Assembly: GCA_025642065.1 (NCBI GenBank)
Contig: JAODUP010000034.1
Coordinates: 124,001-188,000, forward strand
DNA length: 64,000 bases
Reading direction: 5' to 3'
Origin: Paralvinella palmiformis
Lineage: Eukaryota > Annelida > Polychaeta > Terebellida > Alvinellidae
In this document: positions 1 through 11,933 of the stretch, one piece after another
Layout: each line of letters starts with the position of its first letter
Numbering within the stretch: the stretch's first letter is position 1
Position numbers and translations under genes: made by a program
The notes under the pieces: generated by a model
The model's input: the letters and a program-made list of their open reading frames with translations, nothing else
What the model was told of the DNA's origin: nothing
Database searches by the model: none

Positions 1-458
1 TTGATATATTCTTCTGTGACCTTCCTGCCACGCTCACTTGTAGATGTGACTGGGTGACCCGACATGTAATCAGCTGGATTATCAGTGCCGGGTCGGTACA
101 CTGTGTTAAATGTATATTGCTGTAGACGTAAGCATCATCGTTCAATGCGAGGAGATGGCTTAGCGACAACATTTGAAAATATGCTGACTAATGCTTTGTG
201 GTCTGTGGCCACTGTAAACTTTATGCCGTACAGATACAGATGAAAATGTTCGACTCCCCATCGAACAGCTAGAGCTTCTCGCTCTGTTTGCGAGTAACGA
301 GATTCTGTGTCGTCCAGTACAAGTGATGCATATGCGACAATTTGCACATCTCTACGGCCATCTTTAGTGGGTTGTGTCTGGGTTAAAATAGCACCAACAC
401 CATGTGGTGATGCATCGACCACTAACTCTGTCTCTAACTTATGATTGAAGTACGACAT
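1..458 (-). mobile_element. Ty3/gypsy retroelement fragment, RNase H region
   Basis: The piece reads leftward and runs off the window edge. Residues near its start (VVDASPHGVGAILTQ) are the RNase H strand that carries the first catalytic Asp in Ty3/gypsy polyproteins, followed by YSQTEREALAVRWGVEHF and ATDHKAL, the usual order. The reading frame continues past a TGA at about 132-134 into YRPGTDNPADYMSGHP, the connection segment after RNase H. The TGA stands where family members normally have Trp, so the copy carries at least one nonsense change. Reverse transcriptase and gag should lie to the right on this strand but are absent, so the copy is 5' truncated at about 460. It is probably inactive. 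Confidence 0.85.
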
Positions 459-719
459 GACAGTATCACTTGTTAAACACAGATCTAGTTAGACTATTTT
501 AAAATTTATAAAATTAACATGTTATTTGTTACATTCTTCAATTTCTTGTTACTATCATTATGTAATGTTAGGTATGCCATAGCATAGTATGATAGATCTA
601 TATTTTGTCACCATTCCCTAACATCCCTGATCAGTCCCCACTGACATTAAATATATCTCTAATTTAATTACCTGTGATTTAATGAAACAGTAATCAGAAT
701 TGGATTTACATTCTGATTC

Positions 720-1130
720 TGAGAAAAAAACAATCTTGGACATGTTGATCTTGAAACATGTCATAGGGATGATAGGCTTCTAGAGTCTAGCGACCGGTAA
801 GCTTTTGTTTTCCTTGGTGTATTCTGAGGATGTGTCAATCAGATATGTAGTGACATCTCGCCAAGTAATATCAGGTAGTTTCTTGATATCACATATCCAC
901 TCTGTAGCTGGTATTGAGTATGGATCGGTTAAAATGTTAGATACAGTCAACTTTCTGTGGTAACTTTCCAAGTCAGTTGCACTCAAACTTTTAAGATAGA
1001 TCTAATCTGAATCCATAGACATAGTCACGATAGTGATAGTTAGATCTAATACACAACGCGAAAGATAATAACTAAATAAGTTTAGACTGTCCAAGTAAAG
1101 TCTAGATGTACTTGATGATAACTTATTGAA
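720..1130 (-). pseudogene. First exon of a SWIM/YqaJ-like multicopy gene, copy 1
   Basis: The open segment 986-780 reads SATDLESYHRKLTVSN, then SIPATEWICDIKKLPDITW and VTTYLIDTSSEYTKEN. This order (short acidic start, a DIxxLPxIT stretch, YLID..YTKE, then an 'LEAY' helix) resembles the N-terminus of invertebrate proteins that carry SWIM zinc-finger and YqaJ-type exonuclease domains; those domains themselves are not here. The frame breaks after SLPVARL, but homologous DNA continues to about 720. The same sequence, coding and upstream non-coding, recurs in opposite orientation at 51390-51740. The family assignment is from memory of the motif. It could be an orphan first exon or part of a mobile element. 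Confidence 0.45.
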
Positions 1131-1757
1131 ATTTGGCCCTTTGTCACGTTTGTGTGATTGTCTGATGTCGTTCAGAAAGAGAGCTTAAATATAAGTACTC
1201 TTTGGTACCGGGTCGCGTCGTTGTTGATTGAGTATACGTAGACCTCGGCCCATGAAAATCTCGGCCCATAGACTTCGGCCAAGTCAAATGAAGGAAACAT
1301 TGGCCCGCGCATATACTGAGCTATGGCGTGACAGACGCTTTGTTTGCCTATATTGTGATATACTGAATAAAAACAAGTGGATGTTTAAGATAAATGAAGT
1401 ATGCACACGCATCGAATTTACAGCAGCAGTATGACGTCACGCCAAACTCGTACATACGTTTTGGCAGGTCAATGGTAGCCTGCTGGAACGCAGGAAGAAA
1501 TACGACTTATCAGTAGGTCGAATTCACCCGTCATCATTTTGACCAATGACAAACCTCGTTATGACAACAAACGTTATGGCGGACTGTTCAATTATATGCT
1601 AGTCATTTACGTTAACGATCTAATAATTACAAAATACGATGGCGACACTTAAGGTATTTAATACAGTTAGATACGTATATTTTAACTGTTTCTGTTAATA
1701 AAAAGATTTGGCTTAGGGCGGGTCCAAAACGGGCAAAACACGCCAAAACGGCAAAAG
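1131..1757. other. Intergenic, nothing clear except a CRE palindrome
   Basis: No convincing exon was found. The palindrome TGACGTCA occurs at 1432-1439. An ATG in GCGACA context (1639) is followed by a possible donor (AAG/gtattt), which could be a short first exon of the downstream gene, but the phase does not prove it. Confidence 0.4.
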
Positions 1758-1760
1758 CAT

Positions 1761-1814
1761 CATGATCATGATAGGCCTAGTACTAGCCCTAGCCTAGGGC
1801 CTATCATGATCATG
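1761..1814. repeat. 17-bp perfect inverted repeat (hairpin)
   Basis: CATGATCATGATAGGCC at 1761-1777 is repeated exactly as its reverse complement at 1798-1814, leaving a 20-base loop made of TAG/CTAG steps. It lies in otherwise ordinary AT-rich DNA. No gene or element border was tied to it. Confidence 0.8.
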
Positions 1815-3200
1815 CCTTTGCTAGCCCTATCACTTGTCTTATGTTATGACAGTTATGTGACAGTGAAGTTATGAGTTATGTTTTCGGTTTATGATTATGA
1901 TAGTTTAGATAATTATATCGACTGCATGTGTCGTAGGGTCTAGTTCAAGTTGTGATTCATTCAAACTTCAAAGATTAAGATGGCGATATCACTCAAAAGA
2001 ACGATTAAGAACTGTTAGCTTAATTTAGATCCTGTCTGTTCTTATACAATTTATAAATGTGTTCAGTAGTTGTCATGATCATTGCACCTAGAGGCTAAAC
2101 CTAGTAAATGTTTTTAATTTGATTGCACGTTTAATTTTGTTTTATTTGCATTTAAACACTGCTTTTAATACTGTTGGATTAGTTAAGTCTCTCACAAACT
2201 CTTCTATATTACAAAAAAATACTAATATATATTACTTTTAAATATCATTGTGGGGCGAAGCATCAGAAAAATCTGGGGCGGTGCGTCTTTTGAGGTGATT
2301 AGTCTTGTTTCAATGTTTGCAGTGTGACTATCTAATTGTTACAGTTTATCTGACTGTTTTATCACACACACACTGACTATGAGTAGTACAGAAAGGTTAT
2401 TTTAGACTCTACACTTCACTGTGTATACTGTGATTATCACCATTATGTTAAAGGATCTAACATTTCTTTGCAAGTAATCCTGTTTATTTTTGGTCACATA
2501 AAAATCACAATCAGTCCCTTTTATTTCTGTTTTATTTTTGTTATACATAAACCATGATTCATATTAATATTGTTATTAATTGAACATAGCTTGATACGCT
2601 ACACATAATTGGGCTTCATGCATTACTGTGAAGTATCGTCCATTTTCCCTCATTATACTGTAGGTGTAAAACGTGACTTCTTTTGTGCTAGCCTTTCCAT
2701 TTCACAGAAATTAACACCCTTTTCAGGAATGTTTGCTAACACAAATGAGTTATGTTCTTGCCTGTTTAATCATAATTGTTAAAGATTTAGATTGGTTTTA
2801 CTGAGTTGCAAGAAAGAGACAGTAGCATTGCATGACTGACAAATTTAAAACACTCAGTTGAGATATAAAACAATGGATATGCCATCCATCGAAATGGCTC
2901 TTCACAATGATAGAGTGTATTTATTACATTCTGTCAGTCTGGTAATTCTTTTTCCAGACAATTTGAGATTAACGGTGTCATGTGACCAATCCCATTGTGG
3001 CATGTCTTGCCTACATGATTCTGAATTTATATCTTCCTTTATTAACAGCCTATGTGGTTTGCCAACAATAATAATTGTACTTTTAGTATTTTATTAATAA
3101 CATATCATAATTCAAGCCATTCTAAAAACTACTATTCAGGCTTATCCGGGATAAATATGTTACAAATTTGTTAGCTATGCCAATATTTATTTAAAAAATA
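1815..3200. other. AT-rich intergenic, no gene seen
   Basis: No exon with splice signals and recognisable protein similarity was found. Short open frames here are not supported. Confidence 0.5.
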
Positions 3201-3211
3201 TGCCTTTAATA

Positions 3212-3310
3212 GTTTATGACACTGTCATGTCATAAACCTGTTTATGACATGATATTATAAATGTTGGATTAATTCAGTGTTTGATTGTGTCATAAACATC
3301 CCAACCCTGT
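3212..3310. repeat. Remnant of a TGTCATAAAC-type MITE
   Basis: Short inverted copies of 'TGTCATAAAC / GTTTATGACA' are packed here and the segment ends in CATCCCAACCCTG, which looks like a hAT-type terminus (CAGGGTTGGG on the other strand). A related cluster lies at about 13583-13672. The left end is not resolved. Confidence 0.45.
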
Positions 3311-3793
3311 TGTCAACCCAGCTGCACGAATGATTTCAACCATCCTTCTAGTGTGGTTCTTATTTTTCAACTTTTGAATTTTCATACTCTCAGTATTCCA
3401 ATAGATAAATACAAAATATGGGCAAAGTTACAGCAGTATTAATCAAAGTTTACAGGTAGCTCAGTAGCTATTGAAGTTTAACACAATATGCCGATATACA
3501 CGAAAAATCGCATATTGGCACATTATGTATATTGTGTATATCATCAAGTCGTGTATTCATTCACTTCATTGATAGTTCCAAAGATATTCTGTTTTATCTA
3601 ATCAGTCAATATTGATCATTGGAATGTTACTTGCATGTGGTGGGTTTATTTTACTCATGGGCCACAAAATAAATAAACCTATATTTTCAATGCTGATGTC
3701 AGCCCCTAAATCCTGTATTTCCATCAATATCATAGAAGTATCAGTTCTGACATGTTTGTGAGAGCAGCAACACTTCAAATTCATTGAATCATT

Positions 3794-4740
3794 GTGGACA
3801 CAATTTGTCAGTGTAGAAAATATAAAAAATTAAAAAAGAAAGAAAATGCTTACAATAGGCAGCAACAGGCTCAGCAGGAAGAGCACTCCATGAATGAAAC
3901 CGTTGAACTATGTGTTTCTGCAGACAGTGCTGACAATACGGAGACAGATGATGATTTACTGCCGTTCAGAGGAAACCAGTCAGAAGAAGCTTCAACTTCT
4001 GTGCCTATGCATAGAAAGAGGACTAGAAAAAGTATCATAAGCCCTGAGCTGGCTGCTACAATGGATAGGGCAAAGCTGTCTGACCGCAAAGCAACTTTTA
4101 TGCTTGCAGCCACTGCCAGGAGCCTCAGAAATGATGTTAAGAGGAAACCGGTCAGAAGAAGCTTCAACTTCTGTGCCTAAGCATAAAAAGAGGGCTAGAA
4201 AAAGTATCATAAGCCCTGAGCTGGTGGTAGTGATCTGTGGTCCAGCACGCTACCACTAGACCACGGAGGCGCTCTTAGAACTTGTAATCATATTTCTGGG
4301 TGGTACTCCTCAACGTGGCATACACTTCATGGCACCAGGAGCAATACACCATGCTCACAAAAGCATTGTATGTTTCTGAAGTCGAAGGAACTGAAAATCA
4401 CCAAAACGCATCAAAATCGTAACCAACTCAATCAAGGATATGTCTTTAACCAATTTTGTGACCACAAACACCATGAACTTCTGCCGATGTCTTGACATAA
4501 CAACAGATTTTCTGCAGGCAGATCCTGATACGTGGAATTCCCGAGATGTCTACAAGAAATCACGCGGAGCTTGAAAGTCGTTAATGACACAGCTGAGAGG
4601 GGTGTGGCTCTCATTGAGGAATACAACTCCTTGCTGACAAATGATGAAAAGCAAAAGCAGTACCTACTCCAAGTAGTTCAGGACCACAGACACCGCTTCC
4701 CTGATGCCAAAAAGAGCACCTTAACTACTAATAACTAATG
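3794..4740 (+). pseudogene. Decayed multicopy ORF, unknown function
   Basis: Coding-like pieces in several frames: a Lys/Gln-rich start, an acidic Ser/Thr stretch (NTETDDDLLPF), a segment SIISPELAATMDRAKLSDR followed by KATFMLAATARSL, and at 4560-4725 VVNDTAERGVALIEEYNS with YLLQVVQDHRHRFPDA. The last two segments look like those of a repeated family of uncharacterised invertebrate proteins, which is recollection, not a search. The copy is broken: 84 bp at 3969-4052 are repeated at 4141-4224, a 172-bp step that shifts the frame, and a SINE fragment lies right after the second copy. No intact start-to-stop frame remains. It may be a fossil mobile-element ORF. Confidence 0.45.
4225..4276 (-). 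mobile_element. SINE-A fragment (tRNA-like head)
   Basis: Reverse-complement match to the head of the tRNA-derived SINE at 6049 (CTCCGTGGTCTAGTGGTAGC then GATCACTACCAC). Only about 50 bp are present, directly abutting the tandem duplication in the decayed ORF. Confidence 0.75.
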
Positions 4741-5596
4741 ACACTTCTGAATCATTGACATTAATGATCATCATCTCAATGACGGACAGTAATATTGGCT
4801 CAGCATTCAATCAATATGCAAGGAGTTGTACTTGTTTGTTTTAATGATATAATGATGTAACTGTTTTAATTGTCTGTATGTATGTATCATGCTACCACCA
4901 CTGTCCACTAATGTTCAGATTGAACATGCTGAATGTGAATAAATACTTTTATATATTATTTTTGTAAATTACAAGAAATATACCTAGCCTTGAGCTACCT
5001 CTAGATATTGCTCAAATTCTTCATAATTTGGCTTACTACAGTTTTTGGTCAAGTCAAACACATTTAAGGGGAGAGTTTGAAAAATCCACAAAAAAATACT
5101 CCCATACTGCCTTCCCACTCTCTCTTGAACCTTCAACTATCCACCTTCTGCCATTCCATCCCATGCATTCTCTACATTGATCACGCATTCCCCAATCACC
5201 AGCAACAAGTTTATGACATGGCCTACACTGTCAAAATTATATAGTTTGAATAATTAGGGGCATAGCCAACAAATTTATGCATAATTATCCTAGATAAACA
5301 TGAAAAATAATAAAAATCAAAATAAAATTAGTTAAGTCCTCATTTAATATTAGATTATAACCATTATGCACTGGTATGTTTTGTTTCTAGCTGAAATCAA
5401 TTGGTTGGTCTGCTAATTTGTTTCTAGAGCTTAGAGGTGGTAATATAATACTAATTCAATGAATTTATTCAGTAATTAGATGATGAACAAGATGCTGCCC
5501 TCTTGGGCTGGTGCTGGTGTATATCTAGCTGACCATGCATATCCCATGTTACTAGAAGTCTAAGATACAGTGCGATGTCTTATTTGTTCTTCTGTT
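4741..5596. other. Intergenic upstream of SPC24
   Basis: AT-rich, no exon recognised. A further 5' exon or promoter of SPC24 may lie here but could not be picked out. Confidence 0.4.
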
Positions 5597-6988
5597 ATGT
5601 TTCTAGTGATACCGTTTGAGAATGTGGACAATGTAAGAAAGTAACAAACTATTCCATCTTTTTTACTTGTTTTCATCACTTGCTAGTGTTATGACCACAT
5701 AATCATGTCTTACTATGTGTAGCATAATAAATGGTTTTAGACGTCATTTTAATCTGAAAGATGTCTTGATTAATATTAATAAATGTAGCCAATACAAATA
5801 TTTCATTAAAAATAGATTGTAAGATTTCAGGGCATTATTTTCAGAATGAATCTGCTGCTGAAGTGATTGCTGATTATGACATTTTAATAAATATTCTGAA
5901 AACTGAAGAGGAAGAATTTAAAAATATTGAAGAACTAACAGAAGTGGAAGGGCAGATCTCAAAATTGAGAGAGGCCAGGGAGAAATGTATACAGGAACAG
6001 ATAGAAAGTAAGAACTTTATATATACTATTTTCTTAAACATCCTAAGAGGGGCGTCTCCGTGGTCTAGCGGTAGCGTGTTGGACGACAGATCACTACCAC
6101 CCAGGTTTGAATCTCGGCGTGGGCATATCTGAAAGTTGTTTCATCTTTGACTTCGCTTCATTACCTTTGGAGGTCGCTCGGTCCATTTAGCCTACCATGT
6201 GCACAAAAGTGGCCGTAAAACATTAATCATCATCTTAAATTTAAACATCCTAACACAGGACAACGTTATTGGTAAGATTTCTTTCACTCAGCCATGCCTG
6301 ACCAATACACATACACACCATTCATTTCTTAAGTTTACAAAAGCTGTGGCCATAACTGGCTCAAGTTTGGTTAGTGTTAATAATTACATCTTCAATCTCA
6401 ATGATAACCCATTTCGTTTCTATGATAATTTATTATGTTACTGGTATGCAACAGGGTTGATTCCAGTGGGTTAAACTTAACTTTGGCTAGGGTAAGCTTC
6501 AATTTTATCCAGATTTAGCTGGTGTTTAACTGAGAATAAACATGAGTTTACTAATTTAGGCTGGATTATCCTATGCTGAATTGTGATTTTCTCAGAAAAG
6601 ACTATATTGGCCCATAAATGTTTAACTTAGCTACACATGAAATGTTAGCATGGCATTAATTTTTAAGATGGAATTACTGTCAGATGTAATGATGATATAC
6701 ATGTTACACTAAATTGTTAATGTAGCATCCCATATACACATGCACACACACACACATATATATATATATTACTTTGCTAGTATATGTAGTAAAAATAATT
6801 AGACACTATCATGCTACAGTGATAATGTACTGATTTGGTTTGCTGAAGACGTAAACCAATTAATCTTTCCATGATTAGTTGATATTTTGTTTTGTAGCCT
6901 AGGAGATGAGACTAATTAAGTTGATCTGGTCAGCAACTGGATGACCAGACAACACTGCTCTTCATGCAGGCTGATGCTGGTGTACATA

Positions 6989-7031
<43 letters not shown>

Positions 7032-9810
7032 CTGACTATGCAGTGAGAATGGTTCCATATTATGCTCTATATGACAGGAGATTAAGATATCCACTGAAAT
7101 AATACTTTTCCATGAAATAAGAGTTACATATTGTTAATTTCATATGTAGCTTCTATCCATCTAAATAGTATACCAGGTGGGGAATTGGAGATTGAATCAT
7201 AATCTCACAAAGTGTATGCACAACACCTGAAGAAGTTCTGACTATGTTACTAGTCCAAACAGAGTTATTGTATATGGCTATTTTTAAAGGGTGATAGACC
7301 AGGTGATCATCACTGGAGCTTGATTTTCTAGAGGTTGGGTTATTATAGTTTAGTCTTCCTGACGTAATGTTATTGCAACCAGGGTTGGCCGGTGGCTTTT
7401 ACTGGTTTTAACTAGCTTTTACTAGCTGACTGATTGTTGGTATTATTTGACCGGATTGTTGAGCCACAGATATATACTTATTATAGTTACACATGGTTAG
7501 CATCATGGGTGACTTTAATACAGCCAAAGGGGATATAAATATATAATTATAAGGTGGGAGAAAAGAGAACTTGAATCATAAAATGTAATACATTCTAAAA
7601 ACAGTTATAAAGTAGGGAAACCAAAAGATGCCATAATGGAACTTTTATGATGATGGTGATGACAAGACTACTGCTAAATGCAAGGAGTGTCAAAGTGATA
7701 CTAGTAACAGAGTTCTACGACTGAAATTTCACACAGAGAAATGTCCAGCCCTTCGCAATACACTCAAGTGTTTGGTGGTTGTGTGTGGATAGGTGTGGTG
7801 AAATCAATACTGGATTGCATAAAATTGTCTGCCAAGTTTTGTCTATGCCAGCCAGCTCAGCAGCTATTGAACATGTATCCTCAAACTTTGGTGTCATACA
7901 GACTAAATTGAGAAATAGACTTGGACTGCCCGTATCTAAATTAGTAACATGCTATCAATTTCTGAGAGGCAAAGATGAAATTGACTGGTGAGATTTCAAT
8001 GAGATTATGAATAAATATATATGTAAAAGTGTTCTTCTCTTCTTGTTATCCAAAACATTGTAAATCAATCAATCAAATTTTTAATCAGTTAGTATTAGCC
8101 ACTTGGATAGTAAAAACCACAGGCTTTAACTGGGGGTGGTTGAAACTGACCAATCCTGATTGCAACATACTGTTATTTGTTCGCATAGGTCCTGGAAAGT
8201 CCTGGAATTTTTGTAGAGCTCCTTGAAAGTCCTGGAATTTGGACATACATATTTATATTTCTAATCATAAGCATACATGAATTCAGTCATTACACTTATT
8301 TTTTCGAAATATGGGTGTATTTTTTACACGTTAAGAGTTTGTGAATTCATTGAAAATGTCCTTGAATTTGACATTGGAAGGTCCTGGAAACTGAGATGTC
8401 AACCCTGTTATATCAATAGTAAACATGTGTATTACATTTTGTTTGTTATATTTTTTTAATTGGTGATGAATTTCTGAAAACTAATTTGACCCAATTTAAC
8501 TCAAAATGGAGGTTTAACCCAAGATGTAGGTTAAGTTTGCCAACCCTGTTGTGTAGGGAAACAACAATGGTTATTTTGTAACAGGATGGTCAGCTCACTT
8601 TGTCCGCTTGGAAAATCTAATGGGTATCATTTCAGGGCTAAAAATCCCCCTTGCACTTAATATGTTGTGCTTATAAAGAGTATACTGACACAGATAGTAA
8701 TCCCAGTTTTAATATTTATTCCTTGTCCATTTTTTTGTTGGCATATAATATGTATTAAATATAAGAAAATCCAATAGATATTACTAAACAATCATATTGT
8801 TTAATGAAACCTACATAATATTTTATATATGGACAGAAGAATGCACTATTTCATAATAAATACAAGATTTATTTACCTGCCAGATTTAACAAAGACATTT
8901 GAGAAAGAAGAGCACTCACTTCATAATGTACAACAAGAAAAAGTCTCTGAAGAACTGGAACAACTAAAACGAGAGTTAGAACTGGCATCAGAGAATAGTG
9001 ATCACATAAAACTTCAGATCGGAGAGCTACAGAAGAAGATAACAGAAAGGAAAGAAATAATGGAAGATTTCATTGGAAAGCAACAAGCTCTGGACCACAA
9101 GATCAACAAAACCATACCCAGCTCACAGTAATATAATTAAAATACTTTATCCAATTTATCGAAGTCATTTCTAAGTGAGGATTTGTCACTGGAAATGTTT
9201 TGTCATTAAGTTGACTGTGTACAGGAAAACATATGTTAATTTAGCAATTTGTTAAGTAGCATGGTTACGTGGGCAGGTGTGATGACAGAAATTCTGTATA
9301 TTTATTACAATATTATTTCCAGACACGACTTGCAGTTATATCGCTACTTAACTGGAATACGGTGGCAGATGGACACAGAGGAGCATGAAGTTAAAGGCTG
9401 TATCCTTATCAATAATTATCTGTACATTTATGTGGTTGCATTGTTAAACAATCAGTTGTTGATATGTATATTTTGCAGTTATTATATTATACTTGTATAC
9501 TGTCTATTAATTAGACCCAATGAATGTTAGATGATCAAGTGCTTTAATAGTTACACCCTACAGCTATATAATATTTTTAATACCAATGAGTTTAAATGGA
9601 ACAACAATTTTAAATTAGTCCTTGTGGATCTTTAGTTTTTTTTAATGGAAAATATGTTTACGTATTTAAACTAAAGTTGTTTGAACCTTAACCACTAACT
9701 CAGATATCTCATCCAAAAATAAGGTGAAGACATTTTCTTTCAATAGACTGCAAAACTCACAATTCTTTATAACAAATTATCTCTGGGACCAGCTTGAGAC
9801 TGACTGGTAA
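5597..9810 (+). CDS. SPC24: Kinetochore protein Spc24, five-exon gene
   Basis: Subunit of the NDC80 complex; with Spc25 it anchors the complex to the inner kinetochore. Exons: 5597-5632 (first exon tentative), 5845-6007, 8884-9127, 9323-9399, 9704-9810 (stop TAA 9808-9810). All junctions are gt..ag and the phases agree (0, 1, 2, 1), giving 627 nt, 208 residues; the human protein is 197. Residues about 20-135 are a Lys/Glu/Leu-rich coiled coil. The C-terminal globular domain carries KTIPSS, then LQLYRYLTGIRWQM, EVKGYISS, and ends ITNYLWDQLETDW, matching human TIPS..LYHQVSKIEWDY..VKG..ISDYLWSLVDTEW. A polyA signal AATAAA follows at 9909. The identity rests on this C-terminus and is strong. The first exon is weak: a good acceptor (ttctag) at 5601-5606 suggests the true start may be in an exon further upstream. 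Intron 2 holds a SINE and a hAT derivative. Confidence 0.85.
6049..6240 (+). mobile_element. SINE-A, full-looking copy in SPC24 intron 2
   Basis: tRNA-like head with A box TGGTCTAGCGGTAGCG and B box GGTTTGAATC, then a body (TCGCTTCATTACCTTTGGAGG) and a 3' part ending GTGGCCGTAAAAC and ATCATCATC. Copies of the same order occur at 36226 and 37466, a diverged one at 10149 and a fragment at 4225. The shared tail suggests mobilisation by a LINE partner with that 3' end. Confidence 0.85.
6993..7022. repeat. (TA)n microsatellite
   Basis: About 15 TA units in SPC24 intron 2; a shorter CA/TA run lies at 6745-6770. Confidence 0.9.
7380..8548 (+). mobile_element. Internally deleted hAT transposon in SPC24 intron 2
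   Basis: Ends are CAGGGTTGGC (7380-7389) and its exact complement GCCAACCCTG (8539-8548). Inside, on the + strand, lie a BED-type zinc finger (about 7640-7765: AKCKECQSDTSN..LKFHTEKC, a C-x2-C ... H-x4-C pattern) and, at 7779-7991, the hAT C-terminal dimerisation segment (MPASSAAIEHVSSNFG .. KLRNRLGL). The whole catalytic middle is missing and the frame is broken between the two pieces. The eight flanking bases on each side do not match, so either the target duplication has decayed or the outer ends belong to different nested copies. A nested repeat rich in 'GTCCTGGAA' lies at about 8188-8408. Confidence 0.65.
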
Positions 9811-9908
9811 ACACTGCGAGATGTTATTGTATTTTAATCATTTTATTTTATGTGGTAAAATCTTGTGTTGTGTCACCTGTTTGTATTCAGCCACCAACAT
9901 TTACTCTG

Positions 9909-9914
9909 AATAAA
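9909..9914 (+). terminator. Polyadenylation signal of SPC24
   Basis: AATAAA 99 bases past the SPC24 stop codon, in an AT-rich 3' flank. Confidence 0.6.
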
Positions 9915-10148
9915 TTTAGTTTTTACCAAGCAGCCATTTTCTTGTTTAATAGCAGTCTTAAAGCATGAACAAATTAACTTTTTTATTGCAATATCATTCT
10001 TACATGAGCTGCACACCTAATGAGCATAATTAGCTGCACACCTGCTATGCAATAATTCAACTCGGGTAACACCAAAACATTGTGACATTTTAAAAAGTAT
10101 AATTTTTAAAATAAAACCACTGTATACTTGTCTTATAATAGTTGAAAA

Positions 10149-10320
10149 GTCATCTCCATGGATGAGTTGGTAGTGCAATTGATCATAGATTTCTAGGATA
10201 GAGGTTCAAATCCTGGTTTATGTCTGAACCTGTTTCTTGGATTTCAACTCACTACTTTTGAAGATTGTTTGACTCATTTATCTACCATAGTGCAGAAAAG
10301 TGGCAGTAAACTACAAAATA
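10149..10320 (+). mobile_element. Diverged SINE-A copy
   Basis: Follows the order of the 6049 copy: A-box-like GATGAGTTGGTAGTGC, B-box-like GGTTCAAATCC, 'tcactacttttgaaga' for the body and 'gtgcagaaaagtggcagtaaac' for the 3' part. Older than the other copies by its many changes. Confidence 0.6.
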
Positions 10321-11933
10321 ATTTTTCATATCAAACAATCAAAACATGTTTTCAATATTAAAGACTGACATTTCAATATTGTCAGTGCAGCCCCATTTCA
10401 TTTTAATATCCTACATCAAATTATGATAAGATCTATTTAACATTTCTATTTATATGAAATAAAATCATTTCATTCACAGAATGACAATAAATAGGATGCT
10501 TTAACATTTAGCATAACACTATATCCAGACTCCAGCAATTGGTCATTTAAACACATAGAAAATATTCCTTATATGATGCACAGTTAAATTTAGCTACAAC
10601 CATTAAGAAAATATAGCCCATTACATAGATAATATTCAATACACATTACTTTAATTTTAAACATTGAGTTTAACATTTGACCTGGTCACACTCGGGACAT
10701 ATGGCTAATGGGAGACAACATCCTAACGTATGAGCCAGATTTGAATGCACAACCTGGAGGTTTATTGCACAGCATTAGCTACTGTACTTTTAAATGTAAG
10801 CAGTTGAGCACAACTGGAACAACTGACACGAATGGAAACTTTTCATTCATTTATTCTCCTAGCACTGTTTAATCAAATTTATCTTACATACACTAAATCT
10901 GGTTTGTTGTTGTTGGTTGTTTTTACATGTGGACAAATGATGGAGGAGATCCATACTATGTGGACCATTCTTGCATAATGCTATCATGACTAACTTGTGG
11001 TTGGCTGGTCAAGTAGTTGGCTAATTGGTTGACTCACCGATTAGATTCCCAGTACGGACTTGTACATAGATTCCTGTTCTGAAAAATAAAATCTGTAACT
11101 TATAAATATGCATCCATTAATGAATAGATATGCATTAAAGATCACTGACTTTAAAAATCACTTGAACGTATACTATAAAAATACACTGAATATTTGTTTA
11201 CAGAACAAATGACCATTAACTTGATATACTGATTTGAAATAGATACAATTTAAGCTAGTAACTGAAAAGGTGACACATGGCTAGCAATATATGCATTCTT
11301 AGGTCAAATGCTATTTATAAATAAACACCATATTCTTATATGTCAACGACTGGAAATAATAAAAATTATCTGCATCAATCCATAAAACCAGTCCATTCAT
11401 TAAAGTCAACATGAAGAGTATCTGACATAGTTCTGCCTCATTGTTGTCTAATTTCCCTTTGGGTGTTTCTCTGTATGGGATATATCACAAATATAACTAA
11501 ACACTTGGCCTAACAATGGGTGGCACAACTGTGAAATAGTCTGTACAGTGCCTATTTACAGTTTATATTCGTTTAACTTTCTTATTTCATTGTCTCACTT
11601 TGTAATTTTCATAAATATTCCAAGGATTAGCTGCTCCAGAATATTTTTCTTTTGCCACACATAATTGTTAGTCTCAGTGTAGTGTTTATTATCAGTAAAA
11701 TGGATAAATGTACAACAAGATGAAATTAGTTGCTCATTCTTTATACATCTTTCTTATATCACAAAGTAGACAAATGATGTGATTATTTTCGGATGGCTAA
11801 TCAAAGCCATTGATCCGAACAAATGATAATTCAATTACAATTAATTAAATAGCTATTAAAGCCTCTTCTTCATGTAAATAATATATCTAAACTTACCTTG
11901 AGCCAGGTTATAAAAATGACTTCTGAGTGGCTG
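10321..11933. other. Between convergent genes SPC24 and CEP20
   Basis: No coding sequence seen. On the - strand a candidate CEP20 polyA signal (AATAAA) is at 11690-11685, and a consensus donor (gtaagt) lies about 36 bases past the CEP20 stop, so the CEP20 3' UTR may be spliced. Confidence 0.4.

Noticed and set aside
6049..6125. tRNA gene (A and B boxes present)
   Set aside because: The body and tail recur at four other places, so it is a tRNA-derived SINE; no cloverleaf with paired acceptor stem was found. The same applies to the SINE-B heads.
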